Part shown: piece after piece, positions 1 through 7,077 of the stretch
Position numbering within the stretch: position 1 is the first letter of the stretch
Layout: each line of letters starts with the position of its first letter
From: CAZBQG01 sp964493945
GTDB taxonomy: Bacteria; Pseudomonadota; Alphaproteobacteria; Rhodospirillales; UBA2165
NCBI GenBank assembly: GCA_964493945.1
Contig: CAZBQG010000126.1
Location: 1-12,542 of the forward strand
Direction: 5' to 3'
DNA: 12,542 nucleotides
Program-made: the position numbers and the translations under genes
The notes under the pieces: generated by a model
Told to the model about the DNA's origin: nothing
The model's database searches: none
What the model saw: only the letters and a program-made list of their open reading frames with translations

Positions 1-67
1 AAAGCATCATCAAGTGAAATCCTGAATGAATAATTAATGGGTCCTGAGCCTAATTCTCAAGCGAAAT

Positions 68-531
68 AACGAAATATTGATTCTTGAAGCCACTGATTAC
101 CGCAACATTAATTCATTAGCCGCGCATTTCTGATTCAATAATTGCGCCGAAGGCCTTGGTATCCATGTTTTCACACAGCCTGATGCTATCCAGCAAATGT
201 TGATCAACCTCCTGACCAATTCAGTGGATTATACTCAGGATGGCGGAACCATCACGGTGCAAGCCGAGCGTAATAGCGATGGCGGGATTGACCTGAAGGT
301 CGCTGACACGGGTGTTGGCATTGCCAAAGAGGACATACCCCTGATTCTGGCCCATTTGGCCAGGCCAAGAATGTTAACACCCGCCAATTCAACGGCCCCG
401 GTCTTGGCATTTCCATTGTCCAGTCTTTGATCGAATTACATGGTGGAAGCTTTGAACTGGAAAGCAAATTGGGCGAGGGGACCACGGCTACTCTTTGCTT
501 TCCACCTGAGCGGTCCGTGCCGGTGGGCTGA
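68..531 (+). pseudogene. Decayed 3' end of a sensor histidine kinase (HATPase_c domain)
   Basis: This is the ATP-binding end of a histidine kinase, now broken. The frame through 143-350 gives an N-box (MLINLLTNSV, from 197), a beta hairpin with DGGTI, and a G1 box, DTGVGI. It then breaks near 347-355. Restoring one base in the C run (CTGGCCCATTT) gives APFGQAKNV, a GPGLGISIVQSLIELHGG G2 box, and PPERSV before TGA at 529-531. Upstream, the same frame still reads like the HisKA-to-HATPase linker (LEATDY...NSLAAHF), but a TGA at 131-133 interrupts it and about ten residues seem to be missing before the N-box. No start codon, dimerisation domain or phospho-acceptor His is visible; the gene may run off the window or be truncated. 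The intact-frame part resembles the kinase at 10904-12477, so the two are paralogues. The first 70 bases are AT-rich, and I see nothing definite in them. Confidence 0.75.
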
Positions 532-614
532 AATTCACAAACCTCTAAACTTCCGCTCAGGATCAATCTTGAACCTCTCTAAACAAGGCAAAAATAGTTC
601 CGCTGTCAGTGGCT

Positions 615-1715
615 TCACACATTGAAGCGGAGCAGGATGATGTCCCCATCCTGGACGATGTATTCGCGGCCCTCGCTCCGCATTTTGCCCGCCTCCTTGG
701 CCGCTTGTTCACCGCCGATGGCCAAATATTCCTCATGGGCGATGGTTTCGGCGGCGATGAAGCCCCGCTGAAAATCGCTGTGAATATTGCCCGCCGCCAC
801 TTCCGCCGGCGTGTTCCGGGCCACGGTCCAGGCGCGGGCCTCGTTGGGCCCGGCGGTAAAAAATGTAATCAGGCCAAGCAATTCGTATCCCGCATGGATC
901 AGACGGTCGAGGCCGCTTTCCGTGAGATCCAGGCTGGCCAGGAATTCGGCCCGTTCTTCCTGATCTGACAGTTGGGCGATTTCCGCCTCGATATTGGCCG
1001 AGATGCAGATTGCCGAAGCGCCCGAGGATTTGGCGAATTCTTCAACGGCGGCGGAATGATCGTTGCCGGTGGCCGCCGCTTCCTCTTCCACATTGGCCAC
1101 ATAAAGCACGGGCTTGGCGGTGAGCAGATGAAGCAGGCGCACGGGCCGCACCTCATCAGGGGCGATTTCCATATTGCGCACCGGGCGCCCATCCCTGAGG
1201 CATTCCAGGCAGCGCTCAATCAATGGCAGGCTTTCGATGGCTTCCTTTTCGCCGGCCCGGGCCTTCTTGGCCAGGGGCTCCAGACGCCCTTCCAGGCTTT
1301 CCAGATCGGCCAGCATCAATTCGGTCTCCACCACTTGGGCGTCGCGCACCGGATCCATGCTGCCTTCCACATGGGCGACGCCGCCATCCTCGAAGCACCG
1401 CAGCACATGAAGGATGGCCTCCACCTCCCGGATATTGCCTAAAAACCGGTTGCCCAGCCCTTCGCCGGTCGATGCCCCCTTGACCAGGCCGGCGATATCG
1501 ACGAATTCCATCTGGGTCGGGCGGATGGTTTCGGACTTGGCCATGGCCGCGATGGCATCAAGCCTGGCATCGGGCAGATTAACCCGGCCCGAATTGGGCT
1601 CGATGGTGGTGAAGGGATAATTGGCGGTCTCCGCCTGGGCGCGCTCGGTCAGGGCGTTGAACAGGGTCGATTTGCCTACATTGGGCAGGCCCACGATGCC
1701 GCAATTGAAACCCAT
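615..1715 (-). CDS. ychF: YchF, ribosome-associated redox-responsive ATPase (Obg/OLA1 family)
   Basis: YchF is a TRAFAC-class P-loop protein of the Obg group. Family members bind ribosomes and prefer ATP to GTP. The 366-residue length is normal. The P-loop GLPNVGKST is at residues 9-17, the switch I region NYPFTT at 32-37, and the G3 motif DIAG at 73-76. The G4 position reads NVEE (208-211) instead of the GTPase NKxD, the family hallmark explaining loss of guanine specificity. A coiled-coil helical insert spans roughly 130-180, and a C-terminal TGS domain about 280-364 (LITFFTAGPNEARAWT). The ATG at 1715 is preceded by GAGG about six bases upstream and lies 8 nt after the pth stop. The pth-ychF pair is conserved across many bacteria. 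It is the last gene of the cluster and converges on the kinase remnant. Confidence 0.97.
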   Translation of the reverse strand: MGFNCGIVGLPNVGKSTLFNALTERAQAETANYPFTTIEPNSGRVNLPDARLDAIAAMAKSETIRPTQMEFVDIAGLVKGASTGEGLGNRFLGNIREVEAILHVLRCFEDGGVAHVEGSMDPVRDAQVVETELMLADLESLEGRLEPLAKKARAGEKEAIESLPLIERCLECLRDGRPVRNMEIAPDEVRPVRLLHLLTAKPVLYVANVEEEAAATGNDHSAAVEEFAKSSGASAICISANIEAEIAQLSDQEERAEFLASLDLTESGLDRLIHAGYELLGLITFFTAGPNEARAWTVARNTPAEVAAGNIHSDFQRGFIAAETIAHEEYLAIGGEQAAKEAGKMRSEGREYIVQDGDIILLRFNV

Positions 1716-1723
1716 CCTTGCCT

Positions 1724-2326
1724 CTAGCCCCCGCCGCCGTCAGGCATTGGCTCAGGGTCTGGCTTTGTGATCAAGGCGGCGCGGGTGGCAAAACCGGGCT
1801 CATCGCCGGCCAGCAACAGTGGCAATGCCTCGGCCATGGCCTGGGTCAGGCGTTCCACGCCGTCCTGTTCGGCCTTGGAGAAATCCCGCAACACATGACC
1901 GGTCACCCGGTCCTTATCGCCCGGATGGCCGATGCCGATGCGCACCCGGCGGAAATCGGGTCCGGCATGGCCGAGGATGGAACGCAACCCGTTATGGCCG
2001 GCAATGCCGCCCCCGGTCTTGATGCGCAGCTTGCCCGGCGCCAAATCCAATTCATCGTGAAAAATGGTCATCTGGGCGGGCTCGATCTTGAAAAAGCGCA
2101 TGACCTGGCCGACGGAGCGGCCCGATTCGTTCATGAAGGTGGCGGGTTTGAGCAACAGAATCTTTTCACCCCCGATGGCGCCTTCGGCCAGTTCGCCCTC
2201 GAATTTGGAACGGAACGGGGCGAAGCCGTGACGATGGTGGATGGCCTCCACCGCCGTGAAGCCCACATTGTGCCGGTTGCCGGCATATTCTGATCCAGGA
2301 TTTCCGAGACCGACCAGCAATAACAT
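1724..2326 (-). CDS. pth: Peptidyl-tRNA hydrolase
   Basis: Pth cleaves the ester bond of peptidyl-tRNAs that drop off the ribosome, recycling tRNA in the cytoplasm. The protein has 200 residues, close to the family norm of about 190-200. Catalytic and substrate residues are in place: Asn9 in GLGNPG, His19 in NRHNVGF, Asn66 in KPATFMNESG, Asp91 in FHDELDL, and Asn112 in GGGIAGHNGLRS. The HVLRDFSKAE segment near residue 145 is also typical. The last 12 or so residues form a Pro/Gly-rich tail ending in four glycines, which looks dispensable. The start is ATG at 2326 with GGAG about ten bases upstream. It sits between rplY and ychF, the usual arrangement. Confidence 0.97.
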   Translation of the reverse strand: MLLLVGLGNPGSEYAGNRHNVGFTAVEAIHHRHGFAPFRSKFEGELAEGAIGGEKILLLKPATFMNESGRSVGQVMRFFKIEPAQMTIFHDELDLAPGKLRIKTGGGIAGHNGLRSILGHAGPDFRRVRIGIGHPGDKDRVTGHVLRDFSKAEQDGVERLTQAMAEALPLLLAGDEPGFATRAALITKPDPEPMPDGGGG

Positions 2327-2359
2327 GGCCGAGGCTCCAATTTTGGGGTGAGCGGGCGG

Positions 2360-3064
2360 CTATTCCTTGCCGCCGCCCTCCTTGGCTTCCTCGCCGCCGC
2401 CTTCGCCTTCGGCGCCCTCTTCGCCCTCTTCGCCCTCTTCGCCTTCTTCACCTTCTTCGCCCTCTTCGCCTTCCTCGGTCTCTTCTTCCTCGACTTCAAG
2501 GATGGTCGGTGCGGCGACGGTGGCGACGGTAAAGTCCCGGTCCGTGTTCAGCGACACGCCTTCCGGCAATTCGGTTGCGCTGATATGGATGGAGGCACCG
2601 ATATCCAGATTGGTCAGGTCGAAAATAAGGGCCTGGGGAATATGTTCCGGCGAACAGACCAGTTCCACTTCTCGGCGGACGATGTTGAGCACCCCGCCCC
2701 GGGCCAGACCCGGGCTGTCTTCTTCATTGATAAAGGTGACGGGGATATCCACGGTAATCGAGGTATCCGCGCTGAATTTCAGGAAATCCACATGGATGGC
2801 CTTGTCGGTCACCGGGTCCTGCTGCAATTCACGAGTCAGGACGCGGTGCGTGTCTCCGCCCACCTTGATCTCGACGACGCTGGTGAACAGGCCGGGCCGG
2901 GTCATCTGGATGCCCATTTCCTTGCCATCCAAGGCGATCAGCACGGGTTCGATCTCCTTGCCGTAGATGATCGCCGGTAATTGTCCCTGGCGCCGCAAGG
3001 CGCGGGCCGATCCCTTGCCCGTTTCGTCGCGGGTTTGGGCGGTGAAGCTGAAACCTTCAGCCAT
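2360..3064 (-). CDS. rplY: 50S ribosomal protein L25/general stress protein Ctc, long form with acidic tail
   Basis: L25 binds 5S rRNA in the large subunit. This is the long CTC/TL5-like form of 234 residues: an N-terminal L25 domain (about 5-93, opening AQTRDETGKGSARALRRQG) and a C-terminal TL5-type beta domain (about 95-190, ending FTVATVAAPTILEVE). After residue 190 the chain becomes an extremely acidic low-complexity tail containing seven Glu-Glu-Gly units at residues 197-217, then a Gly/Glu-rich end. Acidic tails are common on alphaproteobacterial L25, but this one is unusually regular. The start is ATG at 3064 with a strong Shine-Dalgarno, GGAGAGG, a few bases upstream. It follows prs by 82 nt, and that gap holds a GC-rich hairpin. 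Order prs-rplY-pth-ychF is a classic conserved cluster. Confidence 0.96.
   Translation of the reverse strand: MAEGFSFTAQTRDETGKGSARALRRQGQLPAIIYGKEIEPVLIALDGKEMGIQMTRPGLFTSVVEIKVGGDTHRVLTRELQQDPVTDKAIHVDFLKFSADTSITVDIPVTFINEEDSPGLARGGVLNIVRREVELVCSPEHIPQALIFDLTNLDIGASIHISATELPEGVSLNTDRDFTVATVAAPTILEVEEEETEEGEEGEEGEEGEEGEEGEEGAEGEGGGEEAKEGGGKE
2414..2476 (-). repeat. Seven tandem 9-bp units encoding Glu-Glu-Gly in L25
   Basis: Read on the coding strand, the unit is GAAGAGGGC with silent third-base variants (GAGGAAGGC, GAAGAAGGT, GAAGAAGGC). Seven units follow without interruption and are flanked by partial ones (AEG, EEAKEGG). Because the unit is three codons long, slippage gains or losses would keep the frame and only change tail length. 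Confidence 0.95.
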
Positions 3065-3086
3065 AATTCCTCTCCTAATTACGAAA

Positions 3087-3114
3087 CGCGCCAGCCCTGG
3101 CCGGGCGGGGCGCG
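3087..3114 (-). promoter_or_regulatory. GC-rich hairpin in the prs-rplY gap
   Basis: The outer arms are CGCGCC (3087-3092) and GGCGCG (3109-3114). Inner arms GCCC (3094-3097) and GGGC (3103-3106) can pair around a TGGCC loop, giving a 10-bp stem with small bulges. On the transcribed strand it is followed by only three Ts and then the rplY Shine-Dalgarno, so it is a poor intrinsic terminator. It could be a 3' stabiliser for prs mRNA, an attenuator, or a leader element for rplY. Function is unknown. Confidence 0.45.
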
Positions 3115-3146
3115 AAACTTGCCGTCATTTAACGCTTAATGGGGAA

Positions 3147-4079
3147 TTAGTCAAACAGGATCGAGACCGAAGCTTCCTCGCTGATGCGCTGTACCGCCTC
3201 GCCGATCAGGGGCGCGATGCTCAATTGGCGGATATTATGGGCCAGACGGACGGCTTCGGTGGCCATGATGCTATCCGTAATCATCAGGTTTTCAATCGGC
3301 GAAGCGGTCACCCGGGCAACGGCACCGCCCGATAGAACGCCGTGGGTCACATAGGCCGAAACCGACTGGGCGCCGGCATTCATCAAGGCGGTGGCAGCGT
3401 TGCAAAGAGTGCCCGCCGAATCGACGATATCATCAATCAGAATGCAGCGCCGGTTCTGCACATCGCCAATGATGTTCATGATTTCCGAATCGCCCGCCCT
3501 TTCCCGCCGCTTATCGATGATCGCCAGATCCGCATCCAGGCGCTTGGCGATGGCCCGGGCCCGGACAACGCCCCCCACATCGGGCGAAACCACCATGATA
3601 TGATCATCGGGATAGGCTTCCCGGATATCTTTGTTGAATACCGGAGACGCAAACAGATTATCCAGCGGGATATCGAAAAATCCCTGGATTTGGCCGGCAT
3701 GAAGATCAAGCGTCAGCACCCTGTCGGCCCCCGCGACGGTGATCAGGTTGGCCACTAATTTAGCTGAAATGGGCGTCCTGGGGCCCGATTTCCTATCCTG
3801 GCGGGCATAGCCGAAATAGGGCAAAACCGCCGTGATGCGCCTGGCCGATCCCCGGCGCAGCGCATCCAGCGTGACCAGAAGTTCCATCAGATTATCGTTC
3901 GCCGGATAAGATGTGGACTGGATGACGAACAAATCCTCGCCCCGCACATTTTCGTTGATCTCGACGAAAATCTCCATATCCGAGAAGCGGCGTACGCTGG
4001 CGCTGGTCAGGGGCAGATTGAGATAGGCGGAAATGGCTTCGGCCAAGGGCCGGTTGGAATTGCAGGTGAGGACTTTCAT
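3147..4079 (-). CDS. prs: Ribose-phosphate pyrophosphokinase (PRPP synthetase)
   Basis: Prs makes PRPP from ribose 5-phosphate and ATP, feeding purine, pyrimidine, NAD, His and Trp synthesis. From ATG 4079 the protein has 310 residues, the usual length. Family landmarks are FSDMEIFVEINENVRGED (32-49), the catalytic flexible loop YARQDRKSGPRTPISAK (91-107), LDLHAGQIQGFFDIP (124-138), SPDVGGVVRAR (165-175), and the PRPP-binding loop DDIVDSAGTL (216-225). An in-frame ATG 17 codons upstream (4130) would add a Pro/Gly/Arg-rich stretch unlike any Prs N-terminus. MKVLTCNSN is the expected start, with a GGAGG-type sequence about 11 nt before it, so 4079 is chosen. It lies between the lipoprotein gene and rplY. 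Confidence 0.97.
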   Translation of the reverse strand: MKVLTCNSNRPLAEAISAYLNLPLTSASVRRFSDMEIFVEINENVRGEDLFVIQSTSYPANDNLMELLVTLDALRRGSARRITAVLPYFGYARQDRKSGPRTPISAKLVANLITVAGADRVLTLDLHAGQIQGFFDIPLDNLFASPVFNKDIREAYPDDHIMVVSPDVGGVVRARAIAKRLDADLAIIDKRRERAGDSEIMNIIGDVQNRRCILIDDIVDSAGTLCNAATALMNAGAQSVSAYVTHGVLSGGAVARVTASPIENLMITDSIMATEAVRLAHNIRQLSIAPLIGEAVQRISEEASVSILFD

Positions 4080-4160
4080 ACGGGTTGGCCCCTCCCCCGT
4101 CCGGCCGGTGGGCGCCCCGGGAAACGGCACCCCATATCCGGTTGGTCAGGCGCCGCTCTT

Positions 4161-5123
4161 TTAACAGCCGGTCAAACCACTGTAAACGGTCTTCAATCCC
4201 CTACTTATTTTTTTTTGGATCAATGGCGGTTTTTTTTCGGCCAAGGGTGCCCGGGCCAGCAAATCCTTGATCCCCACCACGGCACCACCGGCCGCGGCCA
4301 GCGCGATGGTGCCCCATTCACGCTCGATTTTTTCCACAGCCACCCGGTTGGCCTGGCGAATTTTGCCCATTTCGCCGCCGCCAGGGAGTAAAGCCCGCCA
4401 CAGGATGGAAACCCGCCGCGCACCTTTTGTTTCAGGCCCCATTTGCAGGCTTCCCTCGATCACCGCGCCGGCGCTGCTTTCCGTCTCCGCCACCAAAAGA
4501 CCGGCCCGGCCTATGGCGTGGCGCAAGGCGTTGCCCAATTGGATGGCTTGTTCGGGCGAGGCAACCCCTGCCGGGCTGCCCAGAATGACCGGCCTGATAA
4601 ACAAACGCCTTACCGGCTTTCTTGCCGGGGGCTGCCTTTGGTCCTGGATGAGGGCGGCGACGGGCCGGGTCAGACCGCCAGCGATGACATCGATCAGTTT
4701 GGGATCCACCTCGGCCCAGCCCTTGGCATCGCCCTTAACCGTTTGTTCAAAGGATCCGATGGATTTTCCGGCCTGGTCGCGGAGCGTCCAGACCAGCTGG
4801 GCCAGGGGCGCGCCGGGCGGCGGGTCTTCACGGGCCTGCACAACCCCGCTTAGCACATAGCCTGCCTTGAACCCGGACGCCGTGGTCGCCGGAATATTGG
4901 ATTTGCGCAGGCTGAGTGCAAAGGCTTCGGCCAGGCTATTGGCCAGTTTTTCGGGCACGCCATCCAGGGGGCGCACCTGGATGCCGGCGCCGTCGACCAG
5001 ATCGGCCAGCGGGCCGGGTGGGGCCAGTTGGGTATGAGCGAAGGGCCGGGGCACGGACCCGCAGCCCGCCAGAAGGAGCAGGCAAGCGGTGGCGGTCAGG
5101 GATTTTGAATATTTAAACCGCAC
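4161..5123 (-). CDS. Uncharacterised lipoprotein between pgeF and prs
   Basis: I do not recognise a named family. The N-terminus is a clear lipoprotein signal: basic RFKYSK, a hydrophobic stretch, and lipobox L18-A19-G20-C21, so Cys21 should be lipidated and the protein anchored to a membrane facing the periplasm. Two similar-looking halves follow, about residues 45-160 and 170-275, each with a short domain of alternating strands (for example GYVLSGVVQ and AGAVIEGSLQMGP) and a helix ending in a Pro/Ala-rich linker. The start is GTG at 5123, overlapping the end of a 21-codon upstream ORF. The last 15 residues are read through an A9 tract. One base fewer or more there brings a stop at once, so the natural C-terminus may be near residue 305. 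Lgt, which would lipidate it, lies four genes upstream. Confidence 0.85.
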   Translation of the reverse strand: MRFKYSKSLTATACLLLLAGCGSVPRPFAHTQLAPPGPLADLVDGAGIQVRPLDGVPEKLANSLAEAFALSLRKSNIPATTASGFKAGYVLSGVVQAREDPPPGAPLAQLVWTLRDQAGKSIGSFEQTVKGDAKGWAEVDPKLIDVIAGGLTRPVAALIQDQRQPPARKPVRRLFIRPVILGSPAGVASPEQAIQLGNALRHAIGRAGLLVAETESSAGAVIEGSLQMGPETKGARRVSILWRALLPGGGEMGKIRQANRVAVEKIEREWGTIALAAAGGAVVGIKDLLARAPLAEKKPPLIQKKISRGLKTVYSGLTGC

Positions 5124-5178
5124 AACTCACCATCATGACGCCAAGAAACAGAAAACCGAAAATGATCATATAGGGCAT
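5113..5178 (-). CDS. Candidate 21-residue hydrophobic peptide upstream of the lipoprotein
   Basis: ATG at 5178 opens a 21-codon frame ending in TAA (5115-5113). The product begins MPYMIIFGFLFLG and ends MMVSCAV, almost wholly hydrophobic with no charged residue, so one membrane segment is expected. GGAG lies nine bases before the ATG, immediately after the pgeF stop, which is good spacing. Its last codons overlap the GTG start of the lipoprotein by 11 nt in another frame, an arrangement suited to translational coupling. The end MVSC resembles a lipobox, but cleavage there would leave only Cys-Ala-Val. It may be a real micro-protein, a coupling leader, or chance. No homologue is recognised. 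Confidence 0.45.
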   Translation of the reverse strand: MPYMIIFGFLFLGVMMVSCAV

Positions 5179-5190
5179 GATCAGGAACTC

Positions 5191-5961
5191 CTAACCGGTC
5201 AGGCAGATGATCGAGAGCAGCCGCCCGTAATCGGGCTCACCCCGATGTTGGGACCGGCGATAGCTGAAAAACCGTTCGGCATCCTCATAAGTGTCCGCCG
5301 GCGCGCCGGCAATCCAGGTCAAGCCGTTGATCTTGAGCCGGTTCTCGATATAGCCGGGCAAGTCGAACAAAATCCGCCCCTCCCGCGCACCAGGGATGAA
5401 AAAGCGTGAATTATCCGCGTTGCTCTCCATAAAGGGCAGAGCATAATCCTCATGCACCTCGTAAGATTCCTGGGCGATGCAGGGACCGATGGCGGCGATC
5501 ATGCGGGCCGGTTGGGCGCCCAGTTCTACCATGCGCCCGATGGTTGCTTCCAGAATTCCATCCAGGGCGCCGCGCCAGCCGGCATGGGCCGCACCCACCA
5601 CGCCCGCTTCGCCATCGGCAAACAGCACAGGCGCGCAATCGGCGGTAACGATGCCCAAGGCAAGACCCGCCTGGCCAGTAGCCATGCCGTCGGCCTCTGG
5701 GCGCGCCTCATCCTCCCAGCCCTCCCGGACGGTGAGCGCCGTCGCCGAGTGAACCTGATAAAGAGTATGAAGCCGTGCCCCTTTTGGAAGACCGGCCAGT
5801 TCCATGGCTTGCGCCCGGTTGGCGGTCACATTTTGGACCTTGTCGCCCGATCCCAAGCCGCAATTGAGGGATTGGTAAATACCGGTGCTCTGGCCGCCCT
5901 GGCGGGTGAAAAACCCATGGCGGATTCCGGCAATCCCATTGAGGGGTTCGGCCGTGATCAT
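5191..5961 (-). CDS. pgeF: PgeF/YfiH peptidoglycan-editing factor (multicopper-oxidase-like, DUF152 family)
   Basis: PgeF family proteins are cytoplasmic Zn enzymes. The E. coli member keeps non-canonical amino acids out of peptidoglycan precursors, and others act on purine nucleosides, so the older name polyphenol oxidase is doubtful. The metal ligands are visible: His71 in YQVHSAT, Cys109 in VTADCAPVLF and His126 in AAHAGWRG. GPCIAQESYEV and FSYRRSQHRGEPDYGRL near the C-terminus are also typical. The 256-residue length fits. ATG 5961 is chosen over ATG 5967 because it makes an ATGA overlap with the midA stop and lies about six bases after GAGGG, while the earlier ATG has no room for a Shine-Dalgarno. 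Translational coupling to midA is likely. Confidence 0.93.
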   Translation of the reverse strand: MITAEPLNGIAGIRHGFFTRQGGQSTGIYQSLNCGLGSGDKVQNVTANRAQAMELAGLPKGARLHTLYQVHSATALTVREGWEDEARPEADGMATGQAGLALGIVTADCAPVLFADGEAGVVGAAHAGWRGALDGILEATIGRMVELGAQPARMIAAIGPCIAQESYEVHEDYALPFMESNADNSRFFIPGAREGRILFDLPGYIENRLKINGLTWIAGAPADTYEDAERFFSYRRSQHRGEPDYGRLLSIICLTG

Positions 5962-7067
5962 GGGCATCCCTCGAACCCGGCGGGGGGTGGCTGAGCGGGG
6001 TGGGTCAGGGCCAGCACTTTGAACAAATCGCCCATTTCGCCGGGCGCGGTCAGCCGGTCCGACCCACTCCGCAGGGTTTGTGCCTCATCCTCCGCAGCAT
6101 TTTCGCAAAGCTTGTTCGTGCGCTCATCTATGCCCAGTGATTTGAGGAACGCACCCTGGCCGAGGGGGCCGAACCGTTTCAGCCCGGCCTCTTCGGCGGT
6201 GCGTCCGAGGCCCTGGAAATCCAGATGGGCGGTCAGGTCGGCCCGCCCGGGATCGGCCAGGGGGTCGCAATATTGATGATGGCTGAGGGCCTGGAAACTG
6301 TCGCCGGTGGCGCTTTCACCGGGCCCGTAATCGATGATCAGGGCCGCCCCGCCATCCTCCAGGATGGCTTTGGCGATGGCTTGGATGATGGCTTCGGCGG
6401 CCGGGCGGATTTCCACCACATCGCCTTCCTTGGCCTGGGAGAGAGCCTGCGGCACGAGAGCCTGGCAAAGCGGCGAGGGCGGCGAAAGCCCATAGCGGAA
6501 ACCTTCACCCGATGGATCCATATCCACCATGCGCTCGCACCAGCCGCTGCCGGCCCGGACCAGTTGGCGGATGGGCAGGGCATCGAAAAATTCATTGCCC
6601 AGGACCAGCAACGGCCCTTCCGGAATTTGCGCGAAATGATCGGCCCATTTGGGCTGGACGTAACCGTTGGCCAAAGTTTCTTTTTGGATGGCCCGCAGGT
6701 TGGGGCTGATTTCCATCAGATAGGGCTGGACGGCCCCGGCGAAACCTTCCACGCTGCCCGCCGCGCGCAAGGCATCCCGCATGAGGGTGCCCCGCCCCGG
6801 TCCCAGTTCCACCAGATTGATTTCACCAGGCGCGCCCATCTGGCGCCAGGTGACGGCGCACCAGAGGCCGATCAGCTCGCCGAAGACCTGGCTGATTTCG
6901 GGTGCCGTGATGAAATCGCCCCGCCGCCCCAGGGGATCGCCCGACATGTAATAACCCAGGCCCGGATGAAACAATGCCTCTCCCATATAATCGGCAAGAT
7001 TCAATGGGCCCTCCTGGGCGATGCGGCGGGCAAGATGGGTAGCCAACTCGTTCAATTGGGCACTCAA
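5958..7067 (-). CDS. midA: MidA/NDUFAF7-type SAM-dependent protein arginine methyltransferase
   Basis: This family (DUF185, class I SAM methyltransferase) includes mitochondrial NDUFAF7, which dimethylates an arginine of complex I subunit NDUFS2 during assembly. A bacterial role on NuoD/NuoC is inferred from that. Visible motifs are ALFHPGLGYYM (31-41), GDFITAPEISQVFGELIG (50-67), the SAM-binding motif I ELGPGRGTL (87-95), GNEFFDALPIRQL near 157-169, and IDYGPGE near 245-251. Length is 369 residues. No ATG fits the N-terminus. TTG 7067 overlaps the lgt stop (TTGA) and gives the longest sensible start; TTG 7055 is an alternative. A 12-bp tandem duplication spans this junction, so the first residues read SAQL twice. 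The gene lies between lgt and pgeF, its usual place in Rhodospirillales. Confidence 0.92.
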   Translation of the reverse strand: MSAQLNELATHLARRIAQEGPLNLADYMGEALFHPGLGYYMSGDPLGRRGDFITAPEISQVFGELIGLWCAVTWRQMGAPGEINLVELGPGRGTLMRDALRAAGSVEGFAGAVQPYLMEISPNLRAIQKETLANGYVQPKWADHFAQIPEGPLLVLGNEFFDALPIRQLVRAGSGWCERMVDMDPSGEGFRYGLSPPSPLCQALVPQALSQAKEGDVVEIRPAAEAIIQAIAKAILEDGGAALIIDYGPGESATGDSFQALSHHQYCDPLADPGRADLTAHLDFQGLGRTAEEAGLKRFGPLGQGAFLKSLGIDERTNKLCENAAEDEAQTLRSGSDRLTAPGEMGDLFKVLALTHPAQPPPAGFEGCP

Positions 7068-7077
7068 TTGGGCACTC
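7054..7077. repeat. 12-bp tandem duplication on the lgt/midA junction
   Basis: AATTGGGCACTC occurs twice back to back (7054-7065 and 7066-7077 on the + strand). The lgt stop and the midA TTG start lie at the joint between copies, and each copy supplies one potential TTG start for midA. Lgt is unchanged by the copy number, since its stop falls in the first copy met by the ribosome. MidA gains four residues per copy. Confidence 0.95.

Noticed and set aside
533..590. Imperfect direct repeat AACCTCTAAAC / AACCTCTCTAAAC
   Set aside because: It is short, imperfect and has no partner feature, so it is probably chance in low-complexity sequence.
560..614. Terminator for ychF (dyad near 600-614 followed by T5 on the - strand)
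   Set aside because: The arms pair poorly with almost no loop, so no stable hairpin forms.
4080..4130. Upstream ATG extending prs by 17 residues
   Set aside because: The added residues are unlike Prs N-termini, and ATG 4079 gives the normal 310-residue protein with a Shine-Dalgarno.
4159..4186. Possible prs promoter on the - strand (TTTACA, 16 bases, TTAAAA)
   Set aside because: The boxes are a loose match lying across the lipoprotein stop, and such matches are expected by chance.
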